From Chrysaora quinquecirrha (lineage: Eukaryota > Cnidaria > Scyphozoa > Semaeostomeae > Pelagiidae): 64,000 bases of DNA. Position 1 is the first letter of the stretch. Every line of letters begins with the position of its first letter. The DNA lies in assembly GCA_014526335.1 (NCBI GenBank), contig JACTAT010000052.1, forward strand, positions 2,142,424 to 2,206,423, given 5' to 3'. Under the pieces are notes generated by a model that was not told where the DNA came from, made no database searches, and was given only the letters and a program-made list of their open reading frames with translations. The translations under genes and the position numbers were made by a program. Positions 1-11,070 of the stretch are shown piece after piece.

Positions 1-786
1 TATTTTCACGGGTTCCAGATTTCGAAAAACTTGGTAGATAGCCCAACTACTGTCAGCTCACCTCATATTGTCAGACCCAAAGACGTTGGCTCAAATATTG
101 CTCTGGTAAGGCTCAAAGAAACTCTTCTACTACAAAGAAACAATCATAGCTATCCCTTGAAATTACGAGTGTTAATAATAAAATAGAATAAATTAGAAAA
201 TTGGACACTTTTAAATGGAACATAAAGAAATGGCCTGGTCCCAATATAAATGTAGCTTGTAAGCTAAATCTGTATGTGATGTATATTTAAAACAACCTTG
301 TTCTGTAGAAATCGACCAAAAATAATATTAAAACAAACGGACAAAAATGCATCAGTGGTATTGTAAAATTACTTAAAATGGCTAATCTTAGAAAAGATTC
401 CGTTTCAGTCCTAATTCATATTCTCTTTCAGGTATTTGAATGGTTGAATTGGACTATATCTGTAAGAAAAGATAACGATCTAATCAAATGTTTGGCGGTT
501 AGAGCATCTGTGATTCGAGATCATACTGAAAATATTCTTAAAGTATTCTTAAAAAAGTGCGAGGCATCATTGAAGAGGTAGCTGCGCAGACTATTCGCAC
601 GTGGTGCGTAAGGATGTGGCGATAGAAAATGGAAAGGAAAAAGCATGCTGCTAGCAGGCTATTGGCGAAATCATCAGGTAAGATACTTTCTGTTAATCCC
701 ATTTTCCGATCAAAGATCCCCCTGTCTCCATTTCTACAGCCCCATTCATGTACAGTACCAATCTACCGTAATGTAAGAGGTGTTGT

Positions 787-800
787 GGCCGAGTGGACCC
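787..800 (+). other. Isolated tRNA-type box A (probable SINE remnant)
   Basis: The string GTGGCCGAGTGG matches a pol III box A as in Leu/Ser tRNAs. No box B lies at the expected distance, so this is not a tRNA gene. It may be a decayed SINE head. The same sequence sits in copy 2 near 12272. Confidence 0.25.
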
Positions 801-1797
801 GAAATGTTGTGCATTCTAGTACTCAAAGAATATTTTATACCTCATTTCAAAAGCGCTGCTGCGTAAAACGTTTCAAACACGAAATTAAAATAAACTTCAT
901 TAACATGGAAAAGGTGGAAGGACCAAATTTTCGCTAACCTCTTTGACAAGAACTTAGGTGAACAAACAATTACTTCCCTGATTCTGATCGCCATAGAAGA
1001 CTTCTTCGATAACTTAAAACCATGTTAACTCAACTGACTACTTCTCTTGATTCTGATCACGAAGCTCACAGCTGTTGCCATTAGCAGACCGAAATGTTGC
1101 TATCTCAGCACTTGTATTATCAATTTTACTAGCCTTCAAAGCTTACAATTTCACCAAGTTCATTTTTTGTGGTCAAAGGCTTTATGGAATAGGGAATTTT
1201 GAAAACTCGTAAAATTGAACGATTCCGTGTTTTCAAAAACGATTCCGTGTTTTCTAAAACGATTCCGTGTTTTCTAAAACGATTCCGTGTTTTCTAAAAC
1301 GATTCCATAAAATGCTCGGGAATCCCTTTTTGTCTAAAAAGTGATTGCCGGAAATAGCATGTAATTAAATCGTTGTTTTGTCTAACCTGACATTCAACAC
1401 ATGTGGTCCTTTGCTGTGTCTCTTTTTCTGTGATGGACTAAGTGCTGGAAAGATGTCTCTGAGCAAATCATTCAGGGTTTCAAAACTTAAACCAATAGCG
1501 GACGATTTGAAAATTTTCAAATGGGAAGATGTCGTTCGAGAAGGAGAGATCGGGCGAGGATGATTTATGAGGCATTTATGTGCTAGGGGCAGACGACCGG
1601 TTCCTTTGTAGATGGACGAGGATTGTTTAATTCCCTAACAAGAAAACATTTTTCGAATAATAACACTTGATATGCTGAATTCCTCCGAATAATTCTACCT
1701 CATAGTACATGGAGCGCTACTGTTCTATCGTTGGATACTTTTATATCATTTATACTTAATGTTCTGTTATTTTCGATCGACTTTTTTTATTACTTTT

Positions 1798-2189
1798 ACA
1801 CGTTTTTTTTATAAGAAACCTAGCTCGGGGCCTAGTTCTAAAAAGTTCTTAATTTTTGGCCCAATTTTAGTTCTAAAAGTTTCTTAACAGTTATTTAACT
1901 TTATTAAAATAAATTGTAGTAAAAACGATAATAAACGTGAATATGGAAAGCAAATTATTAATATTATTGTATTACAAAGAATTAGCCATGCTGGTGCGAG
2001 AAATCGAACGGAAATGCTTGAGAATTAATTACTACGTCCACAAATTTGAAATTAGTATATTGGAAAGCTGGCACAAAAATTTCTTAAGTTTCTTAACACC
2101 TTCCTCCTAGTTCTAAAAGTTTCTTAACTTTTGGGTTGTCTAGTTCTAGGTTTCTTTTAAATCGGTTTCTTATAAAAAAAATTACGTGT
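1798..2189. mobile_element. MITE family A, copy A1
   Basis: The ends are ACACGTTTTTTTTATAAG and, in inverted form, CTTATAAAAAAAATTACGTGT. The terminal core AAGAAAC/GTTTCTT recurs inside the element at several places as AGTTTCTTAA (near 1878, 2088 and 2118). There is no coding capacity. A 27-bp sequence beginning ACT(T/C)AATGTTC occurs at 1754-1780 and again directly after the right end at 2190-2216, with 17 extra bases between the left repeat and the left terminus. Confidence 0.7.
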
Positions 2190-2803
2190 ACTCAATGTTC
2201 TGTTATTTTCGATCGAGATCTTGTTTCAGTTCCAAGCAATTTAAGTAACTTTTGACTGTTCTGTTCGTCGTTTTACTATTCGCCTTTTTGTTATAGCTTT
2301 TCGATATAAAGAAGCTGTACAGTAAGAAATAGTCATGCTCTTTCCTTAATACCTTATTACTTTTTAATGCGCCCCTCCAATTTTGTGCCTTCAATAAATG
2401 CGCCTCTAACTTTTGTGCAATTCCTTGTTCAACCTTATTTCTTGATTTAGCCAGGATCATATCAAAAAATCTATTTTTCTACAAATACAATATGGGGTGG
2501 GTTTGGCGAATTTAATCTAATAACAACATCAACTAGGCCCCAAGCTATGGGGCATTTATTGCGTCTGGTGACGGAAATAAAGACTTGGAATGCTTGAGCC
2601 TTGGCATTTACCACAAATTGCCTCCTTGGCTTCAAAAAGGAAAATAATCACTCAAAGGAAAATCGAACGAAAATTACATAAAATAACATTCTTTACAATC
2701 CATCCACATCTACAAAGCTATTTTAAAGGAATTGCTCGCCATCATTGTCATTAAATTGAATGAGTGAGACATGAATGAGACAGTTTGTCAATACTCAAAT
2801 TCT
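2190..2803. other. Interior of foldback element, no gene seen
   Basis: AT-rich sequence between the nested MITE and the right arm. The longest open frame (2203-2460, minus, 85 codons) is lysine/asparagine rich, is broken in copy 2 and has no family resemblance. The equivalent in copy 2 is 13693-14305. Confidence 0.4.
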
Positions 2804-3141
2804 CTGACAATCAATTTTCAGACAAAAGGGGATTTCCAAGCATTTTATGGAATCGTTTTAGAAAACACGGAATCGTTTTTGAAAACACGGAATCGTTTTA
2901 GAAAACGCGGAATCGTTTTAGAAAACACGGAATCGTTATAGAAAACACGGAATCGTTTTTGAAAACACGGAATCGTTTTAGAAAACACGGAATCGTTTTA
3001 GAAAACATGGAATGGTGCTATAAAACGTACAATTCAATGGATCTTGATGATTTATTGATATTTATCTGTTACTTAGAAGCCAAAGCAAAGATTTATAAGC
3101 ATTTTCGGGTGAAATTCAAGGTATTTACAAAATAGGCCCTC

Positions 3142-3212
3142 ATTCCATTCCGTCATTCCGCCATTCCATTCCGTCATTCTGTCATTCCATTCCGTCATTC
3201 CATATTCCGTGT
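3142..3212. repeat. Short CATTCCATTCCGT minisatellite
   Basis: About five imperfect units built from CATTCC and CGTCATT. It is repeated unchanged in copy 2 (14644-14714). Confidence 0.6.
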
Positions 3213-3348
3213 TTTAAAGATAGCCATTCGAGATGAGTTCACAAATCTAACTAGCAAGGTACATTTTTCTGTAGTATTACATGTACGTATATTACTTGCT
3301 ATAAAATCAAGCCGTATTTCAAAGCTCAATGTTAACCTGCGAATCAAG

Positions 3349-3584
3349 GCAAAATTTGCAGTGAACGCTAAATCAACTCTTTGAGAATATTATACCGTAT
3401 TATCTCAGTAGAAAGAGTCAGATAAGAGGCAAAATAAGCATGTAGTGATTCTCCTGTAATACAGTGCATATGTCTCAGTTGTACAAAGTGTGCAGTGTCA
3501 GAGTTTTGTAAAAACACTTTTGAATATCTTGCTGATTCATGCTCTCTTATAGGAAACAAAGCGAGAAGCCACTCTTCAGCTTAC
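3349..3584. repeat. 236-bp direct repeat, left member
   Basis: Matches 3918-4154. The match is essentially perfect from GGCAAAATTTGCAGTGAACG to ATAGGAAACAAA and then decays over 25 bp. On the minus strand both members keep the same 60-codon open frame ending in the same TAG. A terminal-repeat miniature retroelement (TRIM) was considered, but no TG..CA ends, primer-binding site or polypurine tract were found. The copy-2 equivalent is 14852-15087. Confidence 0.6.
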
Positions 3585-3917
3585 AAATGGCTTTTCAATC
3601 TGAACGCCTTTTGCTCTCCCTGGAAAAGGTTGCAACGAGAAGGATCTAAGAAGAAGAAAAAAAAAAGACATCAAATGCCAAAGGTCAGTTTCCTTGATTT
3701 ATCAGAACCAAAGATTTCGCCGCTCGAGTATTTGATCTGTATTTGATCTCAGCAAATTTAGCTTCATTTTAAGAGATTTATTTTGTCAGCTCTTGCACAA
3801 TTTAATAGAGATATTCACAATACTTGTTGTGGATAACTATACGAATCGAAAAAACCAGTCTTTTTGTTTGTTTAATGCCCTACAGCAACATAAGTGTAAC
3901 GCCATTTAACTTAGCCA

Positions 3918-4154
3918 GGCAAAATTTGCAGTGAACGCTAAATCAACTCTTTGAGAATATTATACCGTATTATCTCAGTAGAAAGAGTCAGATAAGAGGC
4001 AAAATAAGCATGTAGTGATTCTCCTGTAATACAGTGCATATGTCTCAGTTGTACAAAGTGTGCAGTGTCAGAGTTTTGTAAAAACACTTTTGAATATCTT
4101 GCTGATTCATGCTCTCTTATAGGAAACAAATCGAGAAGCAACCCTTCAACTAAA
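3918..4154. repeat. 236-bp direct repeat, right member
   Basis: Partner of 3349-3584, 569 bp downstream in the same orientation. It carries the candidate second exon described for the signal-peptide gene. The copy-2 equivalent is 15420-15656. Confidence 0.6.
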
Positions 4155-4778
4155 AAGATACCCAAAACCTTTTTCTACCCTGAGAAGGTGTATTTAAAGG
4201 TGTATCGAAAATCGCTTTTCCCGTTCTCAAGCCTTTAATTTTTGCTGCCCTTAATCCCTCATACTTATTCATAAAAGGGGATTTTGCCCGTTTTGTTTCG
4301 GCGCGCTCGACGAATTGAGTAACAATTTCTGCGTAATTTCGGTTAAAATGGTAGTTTGATTCGTGTTAAAATGCACAAGTTTGGTTATAAACACATAATT
4401 TTCATCAAAAATACAGACAAAAAAATTCAGAGCTACTGTAAGTTTGAAAAGATTTTCCGAGGGGCAATTCACTCTTCAAAAAGGTGTACGGGACTTTGAG
4501 TAAAACAAAAGGATTTCTAAGGGATTTCAATGAAAGCAAAAAATTTTCCAGCTAGAGTGTACGAGATTTTAAAGGAGTGAATTGGCCCTCGGATTTCGCG
4601 GACCTCTATTTTACGAACAGTTTTATGCGTAAAAAACTGCTCTTTGATATATTCCCACGGTTTATCTACGCAAAAATTCAAAGTAGAAAAGCTGCAAAGG
4701 GAGTTTCATCTTACCTGCTTTTGCGAGCAAACTTGCAAAAACAGCCACAAAACCAACAATCAACACTGTAGTCTTCAT
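3938..4778 (-). CDS. Candidate two-exon secreted small protein, duplication copy 1
   Basis: The first exon (4778 down to 4715) starts at an ATG in a fair Kozak context. It encodes a textbook signal peptide: Met-Lys-Thr-Thr, then a hydrophobic run of about 15 residues (VLIVGFVAVFASLL) and a small-residue end (AKA). It stops at a canonical donor, GCAG|GTAAGA, after one base of a codon. A compatible acceptor (TATCTTTTTAG) lies at 4150-4151. The exon from 4149 to 3938 stays open in the right phase for 70 codons to TAG, giving about 91 residues. That tail has two histidine-rich stretches and one cysteine and matches no family I recognise. The signal exon is strong; the choice of second exon is inference. 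An alternative acceptor near 3648, after a long pyrimidine tract, would give a 22-residue tail. Confidence 0.4.
4457..4592. mobile_element. MITE family E, copy E1 (136 bp)
   Basis: A near-palindromic element beginning CCGAGGGGCAATTCACTC and ending GAGTGAATTGGCCCTCGG, with inner arms around GGTGTACG. Three better-preserved copies are at 42487, 42669 and 43057. The flanks GATTTT/GATTTC may be a decayed 6-bp target duplication. In duplication copy 2 only the right half survives (about 16257-16348). Confidence 0.65.
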
Positions 4779-5162
4779 CTTCGCCAAATTGTAAAAAGTT
4801 TCAGTTCTGCAACACGAGTGCAACATTAAATCGTATTTTCGTGTTATTGTCAAAATTCTATTAACCCTTAATCAGAGATTTTGTAGTTGCTCTAGAAAAT
4901 GACCGTAAAGAACCACGGGGGGGATTCTTTCATAGTAAAGGATTCAAAGACCTTGATGGTTGTTCAAGTCGCTCCGGTCCGAAAAAATGAAGGAGAGACG
5001 TATTGTAGTCTTGACTTTGCGCAAAGGGTTAAAAGTGTAGAGCTCGGGCAGGCGACCAAAAAGATAGAAGTGGCCGATAGATTTAATAGGGTAGGCATAG
5101 TTTTCATTTTTTTTATCGTGCAAATTGCTGACACTGTGACGCAACACCATTTACAGTTGATC

Positions 5163-5475
5163 CCCGACTTTAAGGGCCTATTCAGATGGAGGCGAGCCAG
5201 CCCGCTTGCCGGTCTAGCCCGATCAAGGAGACAAATTTTAAGTTCTGTTCATATGGGATAATTCTGGCCCGCCTACCGAGACGGAAATTTTTCATTTCGG
5301 CATCTTCAAAGCCTTTTGTGATTTCACACATGCGCTGTCGAAACGATTCCAGCCTAGTTAGTGGGATGGAGTGTTCGTATGAGAAATTTTCGGCCCACTA
5401 GCCGGGATCCGAGATCTCGTCATTGTTCAATCGAAATCTCGCTTACCGGGCCAGGCGGTGGAGGGACTCTTCGAG
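5163..5475. repeat. GC-rich repeat, possible degenerate MITE
   Basis: The block is richer in G+C than its surroundings. It starts GGGCCTATTCAGATGGAGGC and ends near GGCCAGGCGGTGGAGG, and holds partly inverted GGCCCGCCTACCGAG and CCCACTAGCCGGGATC segments. Terminal complementarity is weak, so the class is uncertain. No gene. Confidence 0.3.
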
Positions 5476-5529
5476 CCGAGCATCATCATCAGGGACCAAG
5501 CTTTTAAATCAAATATTCGGCACTGTTTG

Positions 5530-5700
5530 CTATAGATGTTGGCCTTTTAGACAACATGGTGTTGACGATAAAATGTTGGCCAACATTTTTGAACATGTTT
5601 AAAAATTTTGGCCAACATTTTTGTCGATTTGGACAAAATTGATGTGTTGGTACGGTTTGCTATGTGTCGCCGTCTCGCATGTTGGCACGACATTTTCAAC
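5530..5700. repeat. ATGTTGGCCAACAT-rich repeat, left part
   Basis: The palindromic word TGTTGGCCAACA and relatives occur repeatedly here and again at 6630-6690 (GTACCAACATG, TATGTTGGCCAACA). The LINE fragment lies between the two parts, so it probably inserted into a small palindromic element. No clear TIR boundary. Confidence 0.4.
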
Positions 5701-5845
5701 TTCTGTCGTTATTTCGGAGACCCTTAAATGAGTAATAGATTTAAGCTGGCGGTTTGATACGAAACACGAGTTTTTTCGAGTTTTTTTCAATCAAAAGAGC
5801 GCGCAATAAACAAACAGCTGCTTCCTTTTCGGTCCTGTTTGCAAG

Positions 5846-6575
5846 TTATTATTATTATTATTATAACCAATTTTTATACAGGATAAGTTTTTCAATATAA
5901 AAATATTGCTATTCATAAACGTCCTGTCTAGCAACTAGTTACGGAACCAAAAGTTAATAAAATACTCTAACTAAGAGGTTTAGCAAAATAGAAAAATAAT
6001 AAGAATACAAATACAAGAAAAGTCCTAGGTCAGTAAAAATTTAAAGAAAAACGCTTTAAAATACTATCCATAAATGCTATAAACTTGCTCTCTAAAGCTC
6101 CTAAAATTTTTTTATTTTTCTTGTCTCAATGGGAAGAGCGTTGTAATGGTTTGCACCCATACAGAAAAAACCTTTTTTCGCATACTTTAGATTAGTCATC
6201 GGGATTGTTATTAAAGATCCATTGTTTCTAGTAACACGTTCATGTGATGCTAACTGGAAATAATTTTGGAAATTGCTGCATGTCTTTTGTTCAATACATT
6301 TTCGGACTAGTAAAATTGAATGTTTCTTGATTTCATTTTCAACTGGAGTTTGTTTGGTGCCAGATATTTTTGCAACTAGTCTGTCTATCGATTGGAGCTT
6401 ACTTCTTTGCGTCTGGTTGAAATCAAGGCTCACCGTGCAGCTGTATGTGATGCATGGCAAGACCATTCCTCGGAAAATCTTGATTTTTGAGTTACTGTCA
6501 AGATAGTTCCGTAGTGAATGTAGCATATGTAGCTTAGCAGTTGTCTTTTTGTACATTTTGTCATTTGATCATTTG
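5846..6575 (-). mobile_element. 5'-truncated non-LTR retrotransposon (LINE) 3' end
   Basis: The minus-strand open frame 6556-6101 encodes about 150 residues resembling the region just after the reverse transcriptase of CR1/L2/Rex-like LINEs. It has a thumb-like KLHMLHSLRNYL segment, then MVLPCITYSC, then a run ending in a conserved FFCMGANHYNALP-type motif (usually 'G..WNNLP'). An in-frame TGA lies just upstream, so catalytic RT motifs are missing. A (TAA)n tail at 5846-5863 marks the 3' end; short microsatellite tails are typical of this group. A dead 5'-truncated insertion. Confidence 0.7.
6101..6556 (-). pseudogene. LINE reverse-transcriptase C-terminal fragment
   Basis: Residues 1-60 carry the hydrophobic VLPCITYSCTV segment found after the RT fingers/palm in LINE ORF2 proteins. 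Residues 115-150 carry the terminal GANHYNALPIETR-like motif. The frame is intact but lacks the YADD box and endonuclease because the element is truncated at about 6575. It cannot act as an enzyme. The exact clade is not assigned. Confidence 0.65.
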
Positions 6576-6710
6576 TAAATGACTACAACAACCCAAAACT
6601 TCTCAGATGTTGTGATTGTATGGCATACCGTACCAACATGTTTGCCTATTTTCAGTCAATATGTTGGCCAACAATGCTAGCACGGTTTGCGTCCGCCTTA
6701 AGATGAACTG

Positions 6711-7490
6711 AATATGTGTGAATGTGGTATGAGATGCAGTTCGAAGCAGTGCTTGCTTGCTCAAATAACTGGGCCAATCTTTAGTTTCGTTCGAATCACG
6801 CTGGCCTAGATTTCCAGGTGCTAGCGCCATTCGTACGAGTTTCAGCACGTACGATTCTAGGCTCAATCCGTACGATTGCGTTTCAACCTTCTGTAAGACT
6901 CGCATGTTTAGTATTGGAAAATACCATGAGAAATTAACAAAATAAACACGAGGGTAATAATCTATTCTCTTTTTTTCTAGTCATTAGGCACGCCGAAATG
7001 GAGAACTCCCAAGAATAGGACTTAAGGACCGTTAACTGCTTTTTCAAGGATTTCAGATCGTCATATGAATTCACAGAATTGAAACGCCGGTTTATTGAGA
7101 ACTACGACAATTGATTTGCTATGGTGCTGGTCAGAATATTTTATCCTGAGTGAGGTCTAATTCAAACTCTCCATTTATTTCACTGAACAGCAGTCGTCCT
7201 TTGTATAGCCTTATCGAGCTTTGTTCAGCAGCTTTTCAAGCATACTCAACATCACTAAACTGTTGTAAACAAAGTAAAGAAATGTTGACTTGATGCACTA
7301 AAAATTTGGTACTGATTCTGATTTTTCCTGAACAACACCGAACCGCACCTAAACAAGGTGTTTGAACGCTCAACATTTCACCAGCTATTAACGTTGATCT
7401 AAGGGACCATTTAGGAGCGACGAGAAAACCCTGAGAGCTTCACAATCTTAGAGCCTTTTACTTTTTGCTTTTACTTGAATTGTCACCGCG
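6711..7490. other. No gene seen
   Basis: AT-rich sequence with only short chance open frames. No inverted ends, tandem repeats or splice-bounded exons that I can defend. Confidence 0.4.
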
Positions 7491-7496
7491 ACAATA

Positions 7497-7972
7497 CAGT
7501 TGACATCCGCTATCTCAACTGCCCGTTATCTCGAACATTCGCTATCTCGAACGATTTTCCATATCCCCTCGTTTTGGTATAAGGGTTTGTATAGAGAAAT
7601 CATCCGCTTTCTCGAACCCCGTTATCTCGAACATTCGCTGTCTTGAACCATTTTCGATTTCCCATGGAGGAAAACGGGAATGGCAGCAACTAAGTGATAT
7701 GCTGTCCTTGTATACAATAGATGGAGCTGCTCTCTTTCGATGTGCTGCATCGCCATTATCACAATTTCACCAGTAGTAGGGATGAAACCAGATGAGCTTT
7801 GACTCCTATGTAAAAAATACCAGACTTGTTTGATGAAATTTGGGATCAGTAACCCTGCATGTTAATAGAGGTTCCTTTTCTGACTCAAAAACTATAATTT
7901 GTTATATTAATGTGGGGCATCTCGAACTATTTCCAGTTTCCCTTGAGAGTTCGAGATAGCGGATGTCAACTG
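7497..7972. mobile_element. Tc1/mariner (pogo-like) MITE, 476 bp
   Basis: Perfect 20-bp TIRs, CAGTTGACATCCGCTATCTC and its inverse GAGATAGCGGATGTCAACTG, are flanked by TA on both sides (7495-7496, 7973-7974). The TA target duplication and CAGTTGA-type termini fit pogo/Tigger-like elements. Inside, TTATCTCGAACATTCGCT occurs twice. There is no transposase ORF, so it is non-autonomous. Confidence 0.75.
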
Positions 7973-7974
7973 TA

Positions 7975-8816
7975 AAACTAAAAGTTCCACGTGTAGCCAG
8001 AGATAGACTGAAACAAAATTGTCTGCACTCTGAGGAAACACTTTCAAGAACATTAATTTGATCGAACTTTCCACGAGATGTTTCGACTTGTCGTAAATGT
8101 CGGAGCGTGTAGCGGTTTTTTGTATTGGCGATACCACACATTGCATTGTTTTTGCATGTTTTCCTGGAAATTTTCTAGGACTCAGTATTCCTACCGCGCA
8201 AGCTGATTATCGTAGAACTTCTGTCGCAACATTTTTCTAGCAATCTCAGAATTTCTCAGGACAGAGCATTTTGAGGAAATTGCACTTGTATAGCTGCGGC
8301 TAAACAACCTACCTCCCAAACCGTTCAAATACATTCATCAATTTGCAGTTGGTTTGTTGTTTTTCAGTTTTGAAATAAAATAATGATTAGAGTCTTGAAG
8401 TAAAATGATGAGAGCGTTTGAACAAGGCACTTCATCTTTCTTTGGGATTCACTCGTGTAATCGTTTTTATATGTACTGTACAAAATAGAACAATGTGAAA
8501 AAAATGTAGATAGAAGTATAGTTAAAGTTTTGAATCTAATAAAATAAATGGTTCTTTTTAATTTTAATTTCAATCTAATAAATTGATCTTTTTAATGTTT
8601 TCATGTTTAATGTTTTAAATTGTTTGACCTTTATTGTACATATCGTGGTCCTTAATGTAAATATTCAATTTTTACAATTTTACGAAAAAGCGTGCTTTCG
8701 TGAATTCTTCGTTTTCCTTTTGCCTTCGTTCTCTTTTTTCTCCACATGTACCATGGTACCATTGTGATGCTCATTCATTAAATGTCTGAATATATTACAT
8801 TTTCATTTCTATAAAT
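7975..8816. other. No gene seen
   Basis: Low-complexity AT-rich sequence. The open frames overlapping 7902-8146 on the minus strand run through the MITE terminus and are not credible genes. Confidence 0.4.
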
Positions 8817-9183
8817 ACACGTATTTTCTTTATAAGAAACTAAAACATTGATCCAGTACTGAAAGTTTCTTAAAATTAAAATTTTCAGATTTTGAGTACT
8901 GAAAGTTTCTTACCCATATTGGCAACATAGTTATTCTATCTGGATGATGTTCCAAACCCATTTATCCATCGTATTTGAATGCTTATGGGTTTCCAGTTTA
9001 TCTTCTTGTCACACTAATGCTTTATTGCAGACGAAACATGGAAAATAAAAGAAAATTTGTCGCTGTTTGAGGTGAAAAGTTTCCTACGTAGGTTAATATT
9101 TTCCAGTACTGGAGTTTCTTAAATTTTTGGCCAATCGAGAGTCAGGGTTTCTTATAAAGAGTTTCTTATAAACAAATACGTGT
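8817..9183. mobile_element. MITE family B, copy B1
   Basis: The element starts ACACGTATTTTCTTTATAAG and ends in TTATAAACAAATACGTGT. Inside, GTACTGAAAGTTTCTTA occurs twice near the left end, and GTTTCTTA recurs near the right. Length is 367 bp with no ORF. The terminal design is that of family A, but the internal sequence differs. No convincing target duplication was found. Confidence 0.65.
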
Positions 9184-10570
9184 AATCGCAGTTTATCTGA
9201 GCAATGTCGTACGTGAATCGACTGCATTCTAATGCGTAATAATTAGGTTCTAAGAACTCCAAAGACTGGTTCGTATGGCTTTTTGAGTTTGGGTAGACAC
9301 CTCGCCGGTTTATGATTATCAACGATGTTAACATAAAGCCTTAAACTACGATTTCTGCCGACCAACGCGCTTGTCAATGGCGCATGCTCAGTTTTCATTT
9401 ACCAGACTACAGCCAATCGTGAAGTGAGGTCTGCAGTTAAGGCTGATCTCCACAAGGCGATTTTCACAACGATCTTTATAAAATTTCGCTGCGGAAAAGT
9501 TCTTTGAATCTCCACTTTATACTTAAGTACCACGAATGAAAAAGACAATAGACTCGTGAAAATGCAGCTTGAAGTTAAATACAACTGGGAATTAGATACG
9601 CAAAATTCTATAATAGCTACTATTGGTTGGAGTGCTCGTCTGAATCATCTGATCGTCAAGCAATTTCTTTCAATGCGGCTATCAAAAATTTTCAATTGGG
9701 CATTTGTCGTCGCGAATTTGATTGAGGATCGTCCTGAAAATCGTGTAGTGAAAATCGTGTAGAGCGTCCTGAAAACAAAGAATATGAACCCCTCGAGGAA
9801 AGCAGCGGTGCCAAAACCCTGTCGATTCCTGAAGACTGGAGATTGCTTTCTCCTCTTAGGTGCGAGCGGTCGAGCTACAGTAGCGGCAGTCTCAGACAAC
9901 TGATACAGATGCAGCGCGCAATTCACGTTTTTCCATGGCATGAGGTTTATAGCTTATTTATTCACAAATGGCTTGAGAGTTTGATGACAATATCTGAAAT
10001 GGTTGCAAACAAATTCACCCTAAATTCACATGCAACAGTGTTTTCAGAGAGTTGAATATTTCCACAATCTTGCTCTGGTCACGTTTCTAGTTTGCACGCC
10101 CTCTTGGGATTAAAAGCTATAAAAGAAGCCTGTAGAAAATTTTCAAGATTTTTGTCATTCGTTTAGTATGTGTCCAAGGAGCTGTTTGAAGCTAAAAGGC
10201 AAGGCCTAGGCAGCCTTAACTATGCAAAAAATAAGAGGAGAGGAACAGCAAAAGATATCTTGGACTTCTTGTTCAGAAGCATTTAAGATAGCTTCAAGGT
10301 ATAAAGAATCAGCAACACGAGAACGGTGGAAAGAGTGACAGAAGGCCTAACGTCAGCATCAATTTTTGGAGAACATCAAGGTCATAATGCGGCCAAAAAG
10401 GATTCAGGTACGTAAATGACGATTGAGAGGCCCAAGGGGGGGTACTTGACCCTGAAATGTACAGGGTTATGCCCTGAGTTTTACAAACCAACTTACCTTC
10501 AAGTTATTGTTTTACACATTCAGCTACCCAGTTTTATGATTTTTGCAAGCATATATATATAAGTATATAC
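9184..10570. other. No confident gene; possible small MITE at 9434-9775
   Basis: GATCTCCACAAGGCGATTTT (near 9446) and the inverse of GAAAATCGTGTAGAGCGTCC (near 9750) may be TIRs of a decayed MITE. Between 9840 and 9940 there is a locally GC-richer stretch after a pyrimidine tract (CTCCTCTTAG), but no supported exon. The rest is unassigned. Confidence 0.3.
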
Positions 10571-10589
10571 AGAGTATACTTAGTCCTCT

Positions 10590-11065
10590 TCCTCAATCCT
10601 GACATTACTCATGGTCTTCAGTCCCATTCCTTAGTCCTGTTCCTCAGTCCGGAAATTACTCATGGTCTTCAGTCCTGTTCCTTATTCCTGTTTCTCAGTC
10701 CTGAAATTATTCATGGTCTTCAGTCCCATTTCTTAGTCCTGTTCCTCAGTCCTGAAATTACTCACAGTCTTCAGTCCCATTCCTTAGTCCTCTTCCTCAA
10801 TCCTGAAGTTACTTGTGGTCTTCAGTCCCATTCCTTATTTCTGTTCCTCAGTCCGAAATTACTCATGGTCTTCAGTCCTGTTCCTCATTCCTGTTTCTCA
10901 GTCCTGAAATTATTTATGGTCTTCAGTCCCGTTCCTTAGTTCTGTTCCTCAGTCCGGAAATTACTCATGGTCTTCAGTCCTGTTCCTCATTCCTGTTTCT
11001 CAGTCCTGAAATTATTCATGATCTTCAGTCCCGTTCCTTAGTTCTGTTCCTCAGTGCTGAAATTA
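10590..11065. repeat. 51-bp minisatellite
   Basis: About nine units with a period of 51 bp (for example GGTCTTCAGTCC at 10613, 10664 and 10715). The unit contains CTCAGTCCTGAAATTA. Because 51 is a multiple of three, one frame stays open and repeats a 17-residue word; this is a by-product of the array, not a gene. Confidence 0.85.
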
Positions 11066-11070
11066 CTGGG

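Larger units (their letters stand above)
1219..3012. mobile_element. Foldback-type element with minisatellite TIRs (copy 1)
   Basis: The left arm (1219-1356) has four tandem units of CGATTCCGTGTTTTCTAAAA followed by about 45 bp of unique sequence. The right arm (2804-3012) is its reverse complement, with eight units of the same 20-mer. The unique parts (CCATAAAATGCTCGGGAATC and its partner near 2840) also pair, so both arms belong to one element. The interior holds a nested MITE (1798-2189) and no recognisable transposase. This matches the architecture of Foldback/Galileo-type and some Mutator-like elements; the superfamily is not assigned. Confidence 0.65.
1..4941. repeat. Segmental duplication, copy 1 (left end outside window)
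   Basis: Base 1 aligns with 11486, and the match runs to 4941 (partner 16697), with only scattered substitutions and small indels. The two copies differ by one extra 20-bp unit in the minisatellite near 1240 (4 versus 5 units), single-base homopolymer changes near 1648 and 1855, and a 320-bp replacement in copy 2 at 15939-16256. After 4941 the copies diverge abruptly. The near-identity implies a recent event. A scaffolding artefact (two haplotypes placed in tandem) cannot be excluded from sequence alone. Confidence 0.9.

Noticed and set aside
787..860. tRNA gene
   Set aside because: Only a box A-like string; no box B, no cloverleaf.
3349..4154. TRIM (miniature LTR retrotransposon)
   Set aside because: No TG..CA termini, primer-binding site, polypurine tract or short target duplication.
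9645..9941. Overlapping open frames of 68-98 codons on both strands near 9.6-10.0 kb
   Set aside because: Overlapping frames on both strands inside a probable decayed MITE; none has domain content.
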